A stretch of DNA of 64,000 nt from Adineta steineri (taxonomy: Eukaryota > Rotifera > Eurotatoria > Adinetida > Adinetidae). Location of the stretch: assembly GCA_905250115.1 (NCBI GenBank), contig CAJNOI010000073.1, positions 131,353 to 195,352 on the forward strand, read 5' to 3'. The notes under the pieces are model-generated. The model worked only from the letters and a program-made list of their open reading frames with translations. It had not been told where the DNA came from and made no database searches. Position numbers and translations under genes: made by a program. The number at the start of each line of letters is the position of its first letter. The stretch's first letter is position 1. This document shows positions 9,821-21,458 of the stretch, in pieces.

Positions 9821-10110
9821 CCACCAGAAGGCAGTTGGTGGCAATTGACATAATCAAAAAAATTAAATATAGTATTTGTTTACGTATATGCTTAAGAATT
9901 ATTGCATGAAAGAGAACTTCAAGAATTAAGAAAATATTATTTAACCATCTATGATAATTTAAAAGCTGAACAGCGACTCTACCAAACCAAGATGACGAAG
10001 TAGTGTCAAACTTGAAACTTGAATTTAACTATTCCTTCAAGTATCTAACTATCCATCTATTCAACTATCTCAAATATTTCAAGTTTTCAATTATTTCAAT
10101 TATTACAAAG

Positions 10111-10196
10111 ATGGGTGTGGTTGAGTATGGGTGTGGGTGGATGTAAATGAGAATCAAACAAAATACCCACATCCACCCACAGCCACACTCACACAC
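10111..10196. repeat. TGTGGG-type hairpin copy
   Basis: The G arm ATGGGTGTGGTTGAGTATGG...GTGGATG (10111-10143) pairs with the C arm CCCACATCCACCCACAGCC... (10164-10196) across a loop of about 20 nt. Confidence 0.75.
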
Positions 10197-10322
10197 ATAT
10201 TTTGGTATTCTAGAGGCTCTGTGAGATGTCAGAGATCCCTTTGGATCCCAGAAATTCAGTGATATCACAGAGGTTCCTTAAAACTCTAGAGATTTATTAG
10301 AGTTCCAAAAATGCGTTTATAG

Positions 10323-10429
10323 GAGAGTGTATGGATGTGAGTGGTTAAATCTGAACGAATATAACATCTACCCCACCCTACATCCACTCACACTCATCCT
10401 CTCAGCCACAGCTACACTCGCACCCTCAA
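10323..10429. repeat. TGTGGG-type hairpin copy, extended C arm
   Basis: GAGAGTGTATGGATGTGAGTGG pairs with CCACTCACACTCATCCTCTC. A further C-rich stretch ends CACCCTCAAA, the usual right terminus of the family. Confidence 0.7.
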
Positions 10430-10694
10430 ATAAAATTATCATTTTTCTCTGATACTATATTTGTCTTTGTCGAAATGATCCATCAAATGAGTCATTTATA
10501 TCGAAAATACTGCTAACGTCTTCGATTCATTAATGTTAATCTTGTGTTATATAAAAATAATTGATGTTTAAGATACATACAAAGACAGACTATATGCTCA
10601 GCCCCACCATTTTGAAAATCTTGGTGATGCCAGTAATTTAGATTATACATTATTATATTCTATCTGATATTAATTACACTTAAGAATGAAAATA

Positions 10695-11462
10695 TTAGGT
10701 TGAAGAATGTTTACTAAATTCAACATAAACACAATTATGATCTGTCACTCCTTTAGTATCAATTATCGAACATTTTGTCAAATTCCATCGTTCATTAACA
10801 CGAGGATGTACATAAATATAATCAATACGTGTTCCATATGCACATGTTGACAGTTGTTCATCTTTTATTTGCGGATTTATTAATTTAAATGCATCTTGAT
10901 AATTCCATTGTTGTGTTATTAAATGAGTTAAATCAAAACGAGGTTTTTCCCAATTCGATTTTTCACGTTTATCGACAATAATCTTTTCATAATAATTATC
11001 CGAATAATCATCTCTTGTTAAAGAATTCATATCACCCATAAGTATATCGATATCCGGATCATATGGTTTAAATTCTTTAATTTGTTCTAATCGAACATCT
11101 TCTTCCATATGATCTAAATGTGTCACAGCACATGTAAAATCATCTATAGAACATTGAAGAAAAGATCTAGTACCACCTTGACAAATTAAACTTGATTGTT
11201 GATTTGAATAAGATTGAATTGGATAACATGATAGAATACCATTCCCAGCAGCATTTCCATTCCATGGTCCATAGATTGAATAAGGTAATGACATATCTTG
11301 AGAAAATTTCTTCCATTTATCATTGTTTTGTATTTCTTCAACAGCAATACAATGTAAATTTAATGGTTTAAGAATCGATACTAATTCATCGATATTACTT
11401 TGACGATTTTCAGGCTTACGAAAAGAATGTACATTGATTGTAGCTAAACGAAATATCGACAT
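10695..11462 (-). CDS. Endonuclease/exonuclease/phosphatase (EEP) family protein
   Basis: Intronless, 255 aa, complete from ATG at 11462. EEP signature residues are visible: TINVHSFRKPEN near residue 8-19, a metal-binding Glu in IAVEEIQN (about 39-46), THLDH (about 113-117), LMGDMNS (about 141-147) carrying the Asp-x-Asn pair, RIDYIYVHP (about 213-221) and the terminal catalytic Asp-His in VTDHNCVYVEF (about 239-249). The fold hydrolyses phosphodiesters in DNA, RNA or inositol lipids. Length fits stand-alone single-domain members. No signal peptide is evident. Closest in style to the broad bacterial/eukaryotic EEP group rather than APE1, TDP2 or sphingomyelinase, so the substrate is unknown. 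Confidence 0.8.
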   Translation of the reverse strand: MSIFRLATINVHSFRKPENRQSNIDELVSILKPLNLHCIAVEEIQNNDKWKKFSQDMSLPYSIYGPWNGNAAGNGILSCYPIQSYSNQQSSLICQGGTRSFLQCSIDDFTCAVTHLDHMEEDVRLEQIKEFKPYDPDIDILMGDMNSLTRDDYSDNYYEKIIVDKREKSNWEKPRFDLTHLITQQWNYQDAFKLINPQIKDEQLSTCAYGTRIDYIYVHPRVNERWNLTKCSIIDTKGVTDHNCVYVEFSKHSST

Positions 11463-11997
11463 TTTCGTTTTTGATATGACATTGTTTACGTTAAAACGAA
11501 ATTATTTTCTTTCTTCTTTTGTTATAACGATGATGCATTTTCATTGGATAGATTCTTAGACATATCACACTATAACAGGTTGTTTTGTTACTATACAAAA
11601 ACTTTTCACTGACATAAATGATGTTAATTTGATATCAAATTCAGTGTGATCTTTTCAACGAATCAATACTATATAAATTCATAGTGGTTTACATATTTTA
11701 TCAATGAGAGAAACGAGTGAAGTTTATTTTATCAAAATATATTTCAGCAATAAAGTTCTTGAGGGTGTAAGTGTTAAGGACTCTTCTTCTCTCACAACCA
11801 CACCTCTCACATCAAGTATCAAGTCTGAATATTTAATCTGTTGTATCCATCACGAATTTATTAGATGTAAAATGCATGCATTCCTTTTCTCTACACTCAG
11901 AAGAACTCAATTTTTACCCTTATTATTATCATCGATTTATTATCTTGAATAAACAAATACAAAGAAATCAACAACAGAAATGGAAATTAAGAAGTTT
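11463..11997. other. Intergenic with one hairpin
   Basis: Upstream region of the EEP gene and downstream of the F-box gene. Contains the hairpin at 11758..11816 and no supported coding sequence. Confidence 0.5.
11758..11816. repeat. TGTGGG-type hairpin copy, diverged
   Basis: Starts CTTGAGGGTGTAAGTG and ends CACACCTCTCACATCAAG. Arms are weaker than in other copies, but the terminal CTTGA...TCAAG pairing is kept. Confidence 0.65.
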
Positions 11998-14033
11998 TTA
12001 AAACCACATAATCAATTGTTTGTGATCATTTATTTTATACAGAAAATTATATTGGTCATCTGAAGACGTTTTCAACATAAGTTCATCGACCATGTGAATA
12101 AATGTATCCGTAAATATCTGTGCTTCTGCTGTGTCATCAATTTTCAATAATAATCTTTTTATATTGAAGAATTTGTATAGATGTAAAATAAGTAACACAT
12201 TCCATATTTTACTTGGGTGCTTGGTTACACATTTGAAATGTTTTATATTCAATGATAATTGTGACAGACCAGTCCATAGTTCATCTTTAGTGATATGATT
12301 GGAATCATAATAAAGTACTAATGTGTGGATAGTTGATATCGTTGATATTAAACTTTGATGCTGTAGATAGATATTGCAAGGAAGTTTTAATTCGAATAAA
12401 TTATGGAAATAATTCATGAATGGAATTAGAAATGATGGTTGCAGAGAATCGAAATCGATAAGTTTTAAAGATTTTATCCGTGTTAAATCAATTGTATGAG
12501 ATAAATCATTAATCATTTGCAATGAACGCTCATTACTATGATCTGAGAAACGATTAATTAAAATTAAGGATTCAGCATTCGAATAATAACGTTGTCCAGT
12601 TATTGCATTCGATCTTTGATCATATAATTGGATATATAGATGTTGAACATTACTAGTCGGATAGGACTGATCTGGTATTGTTGTTTTTGTGGACAACGTT
12701 TCTATATCATACAGAATTGTATGAAAATATTTAATGGGCCATGGTAACGAATAAAAAACAAATTTGATGTCAACATTTGGATTATAGTCAATTGCAAAAT
12801 ACCAACGAGCATCCAGGAAAAACTTTGTTTGAAATGATGATAATATTTCTTTGATGTTAATTGGATGGACTGGTAACTCAGATAACGTGATATCCAGCTG
12901 AAAATGTTTTAATACTGAAAATGATTTTAAGAATATTTCCCATTTTTGACCATCGGCATACTCATAAGACCAACATGATATTGCGAGACGTTTTAATTGA
13001 TGAGATAACGGTCGTAGCAAAAGTTGTAATTGATCAAATTCTTTTAATATAAACAACAAATAATTAGAAATATCGAGTGAAGAAGATCTGAAGTTTATCG
13101 TTTAAGAACGCTTAATAAAGTTGACATGTTACGAACATGAGATTTCATAACAGGGAAAAATTTCATTTGTCAACGATCTTTGCTAACTATGAGTATAAAT
13201 AAGTTGAATGCGCTATCTATGAAGAACTGTTTCGCAACTAAACAGTGCAGATAGGAAATCTTTTTTAGAACAAGACAATTTCATTCATTACCTAACAGTT
13301 GTACATATAATTGTAAATCGTTTAAATTCGGTACCAATTGATGAAGATTATTATTATTGTTATCAATAGATGTTGAATACACATGAGATCTAATGTAGAT
13401 AAATAGTTTCTTTAGTTTTGGTAAATATCGAAGTAATTCTTTGAATTGTTGGATTCGAAAATATCGATATACACATAAATATTCAATATTTGATACTATA
13501 TTTGGTAGTTCAATTGTTGAATATGATGGATAATAATAATTTAAAAATAATAATTCAAATTGTTTTAATGAAGGCATGGTGATGAATTGTGAAAATTGGT
13601 TTAAATCTAAATCGACTTTTGATTGAATACGTAAGAAGACTAGTTGTGTCAACGATGGTAATAGAGATAGTAAATAAATAGCATTATCTTTATTTAAATT
13701 TTTGATTTTTAATGATGTTACATTTTCTAGTTTTACTTGATCCAGAATACGAATACATGAACATAAATCATCATCGATATCTAAAGTAAACATTGTCAAA
13801 TTGTTTCGACATTGAATTGTTGGTATCACTAGATTTTGATAATAATCCAATGTTGCTTTTCGTTGAATATTATTTAAATCGATGTGATATAATGGCATTG
13901 AATGAATTACATTCTTGAATCTTTTATTTAGATTATACAATGATTGAAACAGATCGTGAGCATTCAAATATTCAAATATCATTAAGAATATTTCATTAGG
14001 CAATATTTCTTCAAATTGAGATAATAACGACAT
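11998..14033 (-). CDS. F-box/LRR-like protein (two exons)
   Basis: Exons 13292..14033 and 11998..13040 with a 251-nt intron; TTAG|GTAATG joins AAAAG|AATTT in frame to give 594 aa. The ATG at 14033 (MSLLSQFEEILPNEIF) is preferred because upstream codons of the frame lack an ATG. The F-box lies at about residues 5-45 (LPNEIFLMIFEYLNAHDLF). The rest is made of degenerate leucine-rich repeats (VTSLKIKNLN, LPSLTQLVFLRI, MPSLKQFELLFL, VPNLNDLQLYV, IKSLKLIDFDSL). Expected role: SCF ubiquitin-ligase adaptor binding SKP1 through the F-box. The family is expanded in bdelloids, often as tandem or dispersed paralogues; the partial gene at the left edge is another copy. Confidence 0.85.
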
Positions 14034-14768
14034 TTTATTGTTGTGATACCACCGAAAAATTCTTTTATACTGTCTTTTCACTTTCAAGATACATTGTGAA
14101 TGTGAAGACAAAGCATATGATAATAATTCTCACAATTTATTGACATTGCCGATTGATGTTTTCTTTGGGATGTATACTCAACCAATGGTATACTTTATCA
14201 TGACCTCTTTCGAATTATTTTTTTCATTTCCTTTTTTTAAGCATTATAAAGGTGTGAATATCGATCACAGATATATATATCATATGAATTGTGTACAAAT
14301 CAGAGATTCCATTCAATATATCATCCTCCGATCTATCGTAATCGATTAGAGATAACTGCCATTCTGCATTACAAATGAAGGGTTAAATTGAAGAATCAGC
14401 TATAGTATAATCAGTTATGTGATCTCAAATCATATTGAGTTTCGATGAAATCAACAATAATACTCATTGTTCGATTACATGAATGTGAATGCAAGATGTG
14501 TTAAATATCCACATCCACACCCTCACGTTTCTTAATCATGAGATAATTAAAATGATTTATTAAGAATATTGGTGCGTGATGTTTGACTATACAGACAACA
14601 ACAAGTGTTTAGAATGTGAGTAATACAAACTATATAAGTTATTTGTTTACAAAAAAAAAGTTACCGCCTCTGCTTTTATCTTTCATATAAGGAAAGACAA
14701 TCTCTCAGTAGGTTATTTCATCAATAAATCAAATCCCTTCTAAGTGCATATTCACATGTAACTTAAGA
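14034..14768. other. Intergenic region, half-hairpin at its centre
   Basis: Shared upstream region of the F-box gene (-) and the small Cys-rich gene (+). A C-rich half repeat is at 14508-14526. No other feature supported. Confidence 0.45.
14508..14526. repeat. TGTGGG-type repeat, C-rich half only
   Basis: CCACATCCACACCCTCA matches the right arm of the family; no G-rich arm is adjacent. Confidence 0.55.
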
Positions 14769-14927
14769 ATGACGATTTGTCCTGAATGTTATGGCGTTGG
14801 TGAAGCTGTTATAAGCTGTGGATTTTGCGGTTCATATATTTACGAAGAATGTTATATGCGTCATATGATTGAATGCGCTCTAGACGATGATAAACAGAAA
14901 CTACATGAAGCAACAAAAGCCAGTTAA
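14769..14927 (+). CDS. Tiny Cys-rich zinc-binding-type protein (52 aa)
   Basis: ATG at 14769, TAA at 14925-14927. Cysteines are arranged as C4-x2-C7, C17-x2-C20, C28, His32 and C36, a treble-clef or paired zinc-knuckle pattern, followed by an acidic/basic tail. A strong donor (AAG|GTAAAC) lies directly after the stop and an acceptor (TATATTTTAG) at about 15070, so the transcript may have a 3'UTR intron. A poly(A) signal AATAAA is at 15119. The family is not recognised. The cysteine spacing argues that it is real despite its length. Confidence 0.5.
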   Translation: MTICPECYGVGEAVISCGFCGSYIYEECYMRHMIECALDDDKQKLHEATKAS

Positions 14928-16040
14928 GGTAAACGCTTTATCTTCAAGTGCAAAAACTCTCAACATTAAGCTGTTTGAGTTGATGATAATCAAAAATACT
15001 TTCTCTCTCTAACTATAAAATTTCTGACTGCACCTCATTGATCGACATTTTACTTTTGCCTATATTTTAGGGCTTCTGTGCTGTATGATACAAAATGATT
15101 CAATGATATTTATATTCAAATAAATCAATCTTAAGTGAATGATATTATAGAAAAAAAGGTTTATTATTATTACTTTTAATTTTTATTAACATTGCTTGAT
15201 AGAGCGTGAGTTACTGATCCCAAAGATTTAATATTCAGCTTTCTTAGTCACTCTTTTTAAGTAAAAAAATATGAAAAACATTATTTTTATTTATTCTCAT
15301 GCTATCCGATCTAATATGAACATAAATTTCCGATGGCAGCAGCACATAGTAACCCACGCTCTATCAAGCCATATGTAAAAAACGTAAGAAGAAAACATTT
15401 CACTTGAAGTTTGAATTGTCTGCACCTCATAAAAATTGTTCAATCTAAAATATTCCAAGTATTCAGTAGTAACCCATTGATCATATTGTTTCCAATATCA
15501 TTAAATATTCATCATAACACTAACCTAAGATGTTCAGATTGTATGCCATATGTTCTAATATATATATATATATACATATCCACAAATTTAATAATCTAAA
15601 GTTTTGTCGAAGACATATGTCGCCAATCTAGAAGATACACGCATAGATCGGTGTATGTATACTGTTAAAACTCGTCGGTATTGAATGCATTTAAAAGTAA
15701 AAACTCGGCGCTAGTTTTATTTTTTTTTTTCTTTCAAGACTATAGTACTTTTGTTTTTATTAAAAGCAATTCGGAATAAGATTATGTTTGTACTACCTAA
15801 TGGAAGTTAACAAACAATTATTCCGAAATGCATGTGAAAAAAAACCAAAAAAAAATGAAAGAGAGATAATAACAAATCAAAGAGACAAAAAGAAAAAAAA
15901 ACGAAGATGAATGACACGAATGAGAGCCACCGGCAGTAGGTGTTCACATATGACTAGACGGACACATTCTCTTGTGTATAAGACTCTCTTTATGTTGGTT
16001 GGTTTGTTTTGCCCACTTGCCGAGAGGCCGTCTTGAAATA
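14928..16040. other. Intergenic: foldback element, TA microsatellite
   Basis: Between the Cys-rich gene and the 3' end of RECQL5. Contains the poly(A) signal at 15119, the inverted-repeat element at 15194..15369, a (TA)n tract near 15560 and A-rich sequence at 15836-15910. No gene supported. Confidence 0.45.
15194..15369. repeat. Short element with 22-bp terminal inverted repeats
   Basis: GCTTGATAGAGCGTGAGTTACT (15194-15215) and its near-perfect inverse (15348-15369; one mismatch) bound a 176-bp segment with no coding potential. Looks like a miniature inverted-repeat element. No clear target duplication was seen. Confidence 0.65.
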
Positions 16041-19000
16041 TTAACTTGGTACAATTCGATCTAAATCTGCATGTGTTAAGATTTTTGAATGCTTATGACG
16101 AAATGCTGGTTTAATTAATGATTTTGCATCCATACGTACTTAAACATAACAAAAAGAAATTGTTAATCAATTCTATTTTTTTTTCTTCTTCTTTTCATAT
16201 ACCTGCATCAATATTTGAAAATTCTTTAGTTGCTAAATGTTGTGAAATACGTTTTGCTAGTGTTTTAAATAATTCCTATAAACAAAAATTGTTTTTATCG
16301 ATAAAAATAAATTAATAGATCATACTTTAGATGAAAATCTATTTGCTTGATAGAATGGATTGAGTACATCAACAACAACTTCTGATATTGTTTTAATATT
16401 CACAGGAAGCTAAATAAAATAAAATGAGAAACAGTTCGTTTTTTTTCTTCTTCAAAATAAATGATTTACTTTGCTATCTCGACTTTTTTTCGACGATGAT
16501 GATGATGATGATTTTCGATTACTACTTGAAGCAGTAGTAGATGATAATCGTTTATGATTCGATGATGATGATGATGTCGATTGTTTTTTACTTGTTGATT
16601 TTACTTTACCTAAAGAATGACTACGTTTTTTTGATGATGAATGTTTATGTTCTTTATTAGAATCAAATGTTCCAGGTGGTAATGGTAATGATTTACGCAT
16701 CTTAGTAGTTGATACTTCTTTAATTTCATCAGTAGGTGTTTTATCTTGATTAGGATTATTATTTAATAATGAACGAATACGTTCATCTAAACTTGTTTTA
16801 CGTTGACGATTCGTATTTAATACTTGTTGTTCTTGATCATTAAGGAATGAGGGTGATGATGATGAACCTTGTAATATCATTGGTTCTTCATTGGGCGATT
16901 GACTTGTTAAATGAGCAGATGATTGTTCATTTAATTTTTGATGTAAAAAATTCGACATTGATTCTAAACAAGTTTTTAATGTACCACGAGCTTGTTTAGC
17001 TTTAACATCAGATGAATTCGATGGTACAGGTAAAGAATTTCGACGATGACGATGATTTGGTGATTGAGATTTTGTATTTGTTAATGAATGATGAAGTTTT
17101 TTTGTTCCACCATTTGACTGTTTTATTGTTGGAGGTTGAGGTAATTTATTATTATTATTAGTTCTTAGTTGTTTTGGTGAAGATATTTTATTCGATGATG
17201 AACTACTTGATGAACTTGACGAAGACGATGAGGATGATGAAGAAGAAGATGATGAAGATGAAGATGAAGAAGTTGATGAAGCTGATGATGAACGTTTTTG
17301 ATGCGGTGATTTATTTTCTGTATTTATTGGTGATAATGATGGTTGATTAGATTTTTCCTCGTGTACTGATAGTGGTTGTTGTTGTTCGTGATCTGTATGT
17401 CCGTTTTCTTTGAGAATCTTTCGTTCGGGTTCAATAGTTTCAGTTTCAGATAGTTTACGTTTTGAAGATGTTGGCGGAGATAATAATAATTCGTTGGTAG
17501 AATTTACTGGCATAGTATCAATTATATACAAACTAGCATTATTTTTAGTAGCTTTTGTAATTTCATTACACTAAAAAACAATTCATTTAAGTTTTCTGAA
17601 ACAAAAACAAAATTCAGAATTTTATTATTTACTTTCGACATATATTTCATTTTATACATCGGTTCACTTTTTGTTGCTTCAAATACTTGATGTTCAAGCC
17701 ATACAGCTTTATCAAGACATGTTGTTTCACTAAATAGATATGATTTATTTATTTTTTCATATATATATATAGAAAACTATTAAATTACTTTGTGAGTCGT
17801 TGTGTTTCATCATGTGAAAAATGTTTTTCAATATTTTCAATTAATGCTTCTTGTAATTTTCGACAGACATGTTCACGAAGTTGAATAGTTACATTTGGAA
17901 TTTTACGATTACTTGGATCAATTAAAGGACAATTAGCACTTACAGCTGTCCAAATTTTTGGTTTATTTTCCATTGCCTAGAACAAAATAATCACTATTTA
18001 TCGAAAAAACGTTTTTTTTTATAGTACCGCTGCACGTCGTTTAAGTTCATCATGTACAAGTTTTGTAGCTATTTTAGCTGTTTCAACTAGATCATCTCGT
18101 CGAAAATCATCATCCGTATTACGATATTCACGTTCATCACGTCGATTAGCCGCTCGACCACCTTCATACTGTTCTTCGCTACCTTCATTTCGATGCATAA
18201 TACGATTTGTTGAACGTCGATTATTTGTTTCATCGATTTTCTTTTTCTATAATACAGATTAAGCAATTTCATTTTAAAAAAGAAATTTTAATTTACTTTC
18301 AAATTTTGTAAACTAGTTGCAACAAGTTCACGTTGTGTACATACATCACACATAGTTTCGCATGGTTTTATTAACATATCACCAAAATAATTACAAATAA
18401 CCAAATGTCGACATCTTAAAAAATATTTTCATATTTTTCTATTTATTTATCTAATACATACTTGGCTTCTTCACAATATTGAACAAGAGCATTGAAACCA
18501 TTCAGCATTGATGTTTTTTGTTCATCAGAAATTCTCTAAAGATTCAAAAATATTTCATTTAATTAAATAATTTTATTTTACTTTATCATTTATTTCTTGA
18601 TTAATAAGAAATAATTGTGTATCACGTTCACGTGCTGAATAATACATTCGACAATTCGATCGTTTTCCATCACGTCCAGCTCGACCAGATTCTTGATAAT
18701 AACCAGATATAGATTTTGATAAATCCCAATGCACAACAAATCTAAAAAATCTCAATTTAATCTTTGATTTTCTAATAAATATCCATTCTTTACCTCACAT
18801 CCGCTTTATCAATTCCCATTCCAAAACTAATAGTAGCACAAATAATACTTGTTATACCATTCATCCATTCATTTTGAATTTGTGCTCGTTTTTCATTTGT
18901 AAAACCAGCATGATATGCTTTAACTGAACCAAATTGTCCTGTTTGAGTTAATTTATCAGCTAAATCCGAACATGTATCACGTGTACGACAATAAATTATT

Positions 19001-20077
19001 CCACTTAGTTTATGTATCTATTGAAAACAAAATAAATGTTTTTTTTTTGTCTAGATATTAAGATGAATATACATCAGTAGTTATTTGTTTAGTTTTTTCT
19101 ATAAAGTCACATAGATTTACAAAAGGATCATCAAGTAATTCTTTGAATTGAACATCATAAAAAAGATTTGGACGAATTACAGATGATTTAAATTCAAGTA
19201 TTGGTTGTTTTAAATGTAATGAACTAGATTTAGATAAATAAATAAATGATTATTAAATAGATAAATCAATCAAACCTATAAATATCATCTATCACTTGTT
19301 GAGATGCTGTAGCAGTTAAAGCAATACATGGAACATTATTTAATTCATCATGTAATGTACCTAATTTTAAATAATCAGGTCGATAATCATGACCCCATTG
19401 ACTAACACAATGAGCTATAAATATAAATCTTAGAAATTTCTTTTCTCTTTTCAAAGAAAGATATTCAAACCTTCATCAATAATAAGATAATTAATCAATT
19501 CACGTTGATGAACTTTTTTTATAATCGAAAGAAAACCTTAAGAAAAAAGAGGTTAAATGAATTATTTGAATAGAACTTTGGATTTTATTTACTTTGCGTA
19601 GCTGCAAGTTCTGGTGTTATATACAATAGTCGAGTTGTTGGTTGTCGTTGCATTAAATCTCCAAGTACAATTTTTTTTTCTTGTTGACTTAATGTTGAAT
19701 TAAGTGTACGTGCAACAATATGTTTATCATTTAATGCTTTGACTTGATCTTGAATAAGAGCAAGTAATGGAGATATTACAAGTGAAAGACCATCTTCTTT
19801 GTATACAGCAGGAAATTGATAACATAATGATCTAATACACACAAAGAAATAAGTTTAATACCTATGAAAATATATTACATACTTTCCAGCACCAGTCGGA
19901 AACGAGATAAAAACATCACTTTTTCCTATAAAAATGTATACATATATGATTTTATAGTATTAAAAAACCAAACAAACCATTAATAATTGATAGAATGGCT
20001 TTTTCTTGTATATCAGATCGAAATTTTTCGAAACCAAATTTTTTTAAACACTGTTTCACTTTTATTTCTGTCGTCAT
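16041..20077 (-). CDS. RECQL5: RecQ-like DNA helicase 5
   Basis: Seventeen exons, 1057 aa: 19978-20077, 19883-19925, 19593-19831, 19471-19536, 19276-19414, 19073-19223, 18794-19017, 18582-18741, 18462-18535, 18297-18414, 18028-18246, 17789-17976, 17633-17729, 16470-17570, 16326-16409, 16203-16275, 16041-16138. Helicase core: Walker A TGAGKS at 44-49, DEAHC at 148-152, [10 protein letters not shown] in motif VI, and a RecQ zinc site with Cys in exons 9-10. A KIX-like Pol II-binding region spans about 512-606. A Ser/Lys-rich linker (607-973, poly-Ser run) follows, then an SRI-like Set2-Rpb1-interacting domain at 974-1057 ([19 protein letters not shown]). KIX plus SRI is specific to RECQL5, which limits recombination and eases transcription-replication conflict by binding RNA polymerase II. 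Close in length to human RECQL5 (991 aa); the linker is a fast-evolving low-complexity exon. Confidence 0.92.
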
Positions 20078-21458
20078 TGATAATTCATCTTATAGTTGAT
20101 ATAGATCTATTATAAAATAAACAAAAAACATATAAATAGAAATCAATTAGATAAAATATAAAGGTCAAATCATGTGATTCAACTGTGTATTATTTTCTTT
20201 TTCTGATGCAATATCTATTGTTTTCCAATAGTACACCTATTAATTCAATGAAAATTTCTTCTAAACACATGAAAGATTCGCTTTTTGACTATGTATACGT
20301 AACAGATTTTGTTTTTGTTAGTTTTAATTTAAATCTGAACGGTCATTAATTGAATCGAATCAAATAATTTTTGAAAAAAAGTCATAGCACCATCTATTAA
20401 GACATATGATTCATTTGTAATTACATATATGATTGGTTAAGATATACGTTAAGCTTAAAGCGTTTTATATAATAAAGATGGCGTCATATTTCAGAATTTA
20501 ATCATATTTCAAAAAAAAACTAAGGGATTAAATACAATTGTCTGAAATATATAACATATAAATAACTAAAATGTGATTTGTATTTTGAACTTGTGACAGA
20601 AATGAAAAATAAAAATTATATATTGTGATCGATTTTGTTTGATTAATATCGAAGATTTGATGAAAAGTTATTGATTTCGAAGCATGTTTCATCAGAAAAG
20701 TTTACTAATAAAATAGAATACAGGTATTGCATAGCAATCTATTATAGTGGCGAATTTAGGGGTGGGCGGTCACCCGTCTTCAGAAATTTTTTTGACTTTT
20801 TACAGCAAAAATAGGTTCACATTACTGCAATTGGGCCAGAAATAGTTTTTAGCCGAAATCGCACCCCCGCCCTACTCAAGAATCGCCCCTCTCTTTCAAA
20901 ATCCTAGATCCGCCACTGATCTATTAGCCCTTTTATTTGTATTAACTATCAATTATGATATTTTTTGTCAAGGTTAGAAAAATAAAATAGATTATACTTC
21001 AAAATAAATGTTCTAATTGTAATAATATAGAACTATTTAATTTTCTTTAAAATGAATTCTTATATACTTATCATTTGATTTTCGAGAGATAAAATACAAT
21101 CATATGACGACACCTTTCTTTTCTATGTATCTATATTCATCACCAGAATATTCTATTGATTTATTTTTGTCTATTTATATATTTGCATAAATGATTACTA
21201 TATTGTAATCGTAATAGAATGCAAATACATTAAATTCATACTTCGATTGATTGCATCTGTCAGTCATGTAACCAATGAAAACTTCCGATTAACATCCATG
21301 ATGATTCATCGTATGATGAGGTCATAGAAGATGGATTGATCAAATACAAGCGTAAATTGAGTTACACGTTTGTTTACGTGTTCATATATATGGGCATGAA
21401 GTGATCAATATCTCTTTTTCATTTTATTATAAAAAACCTAATATATATATATTTATAT
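20078..21458. other. Divergent promoter region of RECQL5 and the JIP gene
   Basis: The two genes diverge from this 1.4-kb spacer. It holds the 174-bp hAT element at 20745..20918 and otherwise AT-rich DNA. Confidence 0.5.
20745..20918. mobile_element. hAT-type MITE (174 bp) with 8-bp TSD
   Basis: The left end TAGTGGCGAATTTAGG pairs with the right end CCTAGATCCGCCACTG (three mismatches over 16 bp). It is flanked by perfect duplications ATCTATTA at 20737-20744 and 20919-20926. Interior GGGGTGGGCGG and CCCCCGCCC stretches also pair. No coding capacity. Termini resemble those of the 7652..8335 element (CAGTGGCG start), suggesting the same transposase group. Confidence 0.85.

Larger units (their letters stand above)
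9080..10694. other. Long intergenic region with three TGTGGG-type repeats
   Basis: No gene supported. Contains the repeats at 9796, 10111 and 10323, and otherwise unique AT-rich DNA. Confidence 0.5.
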
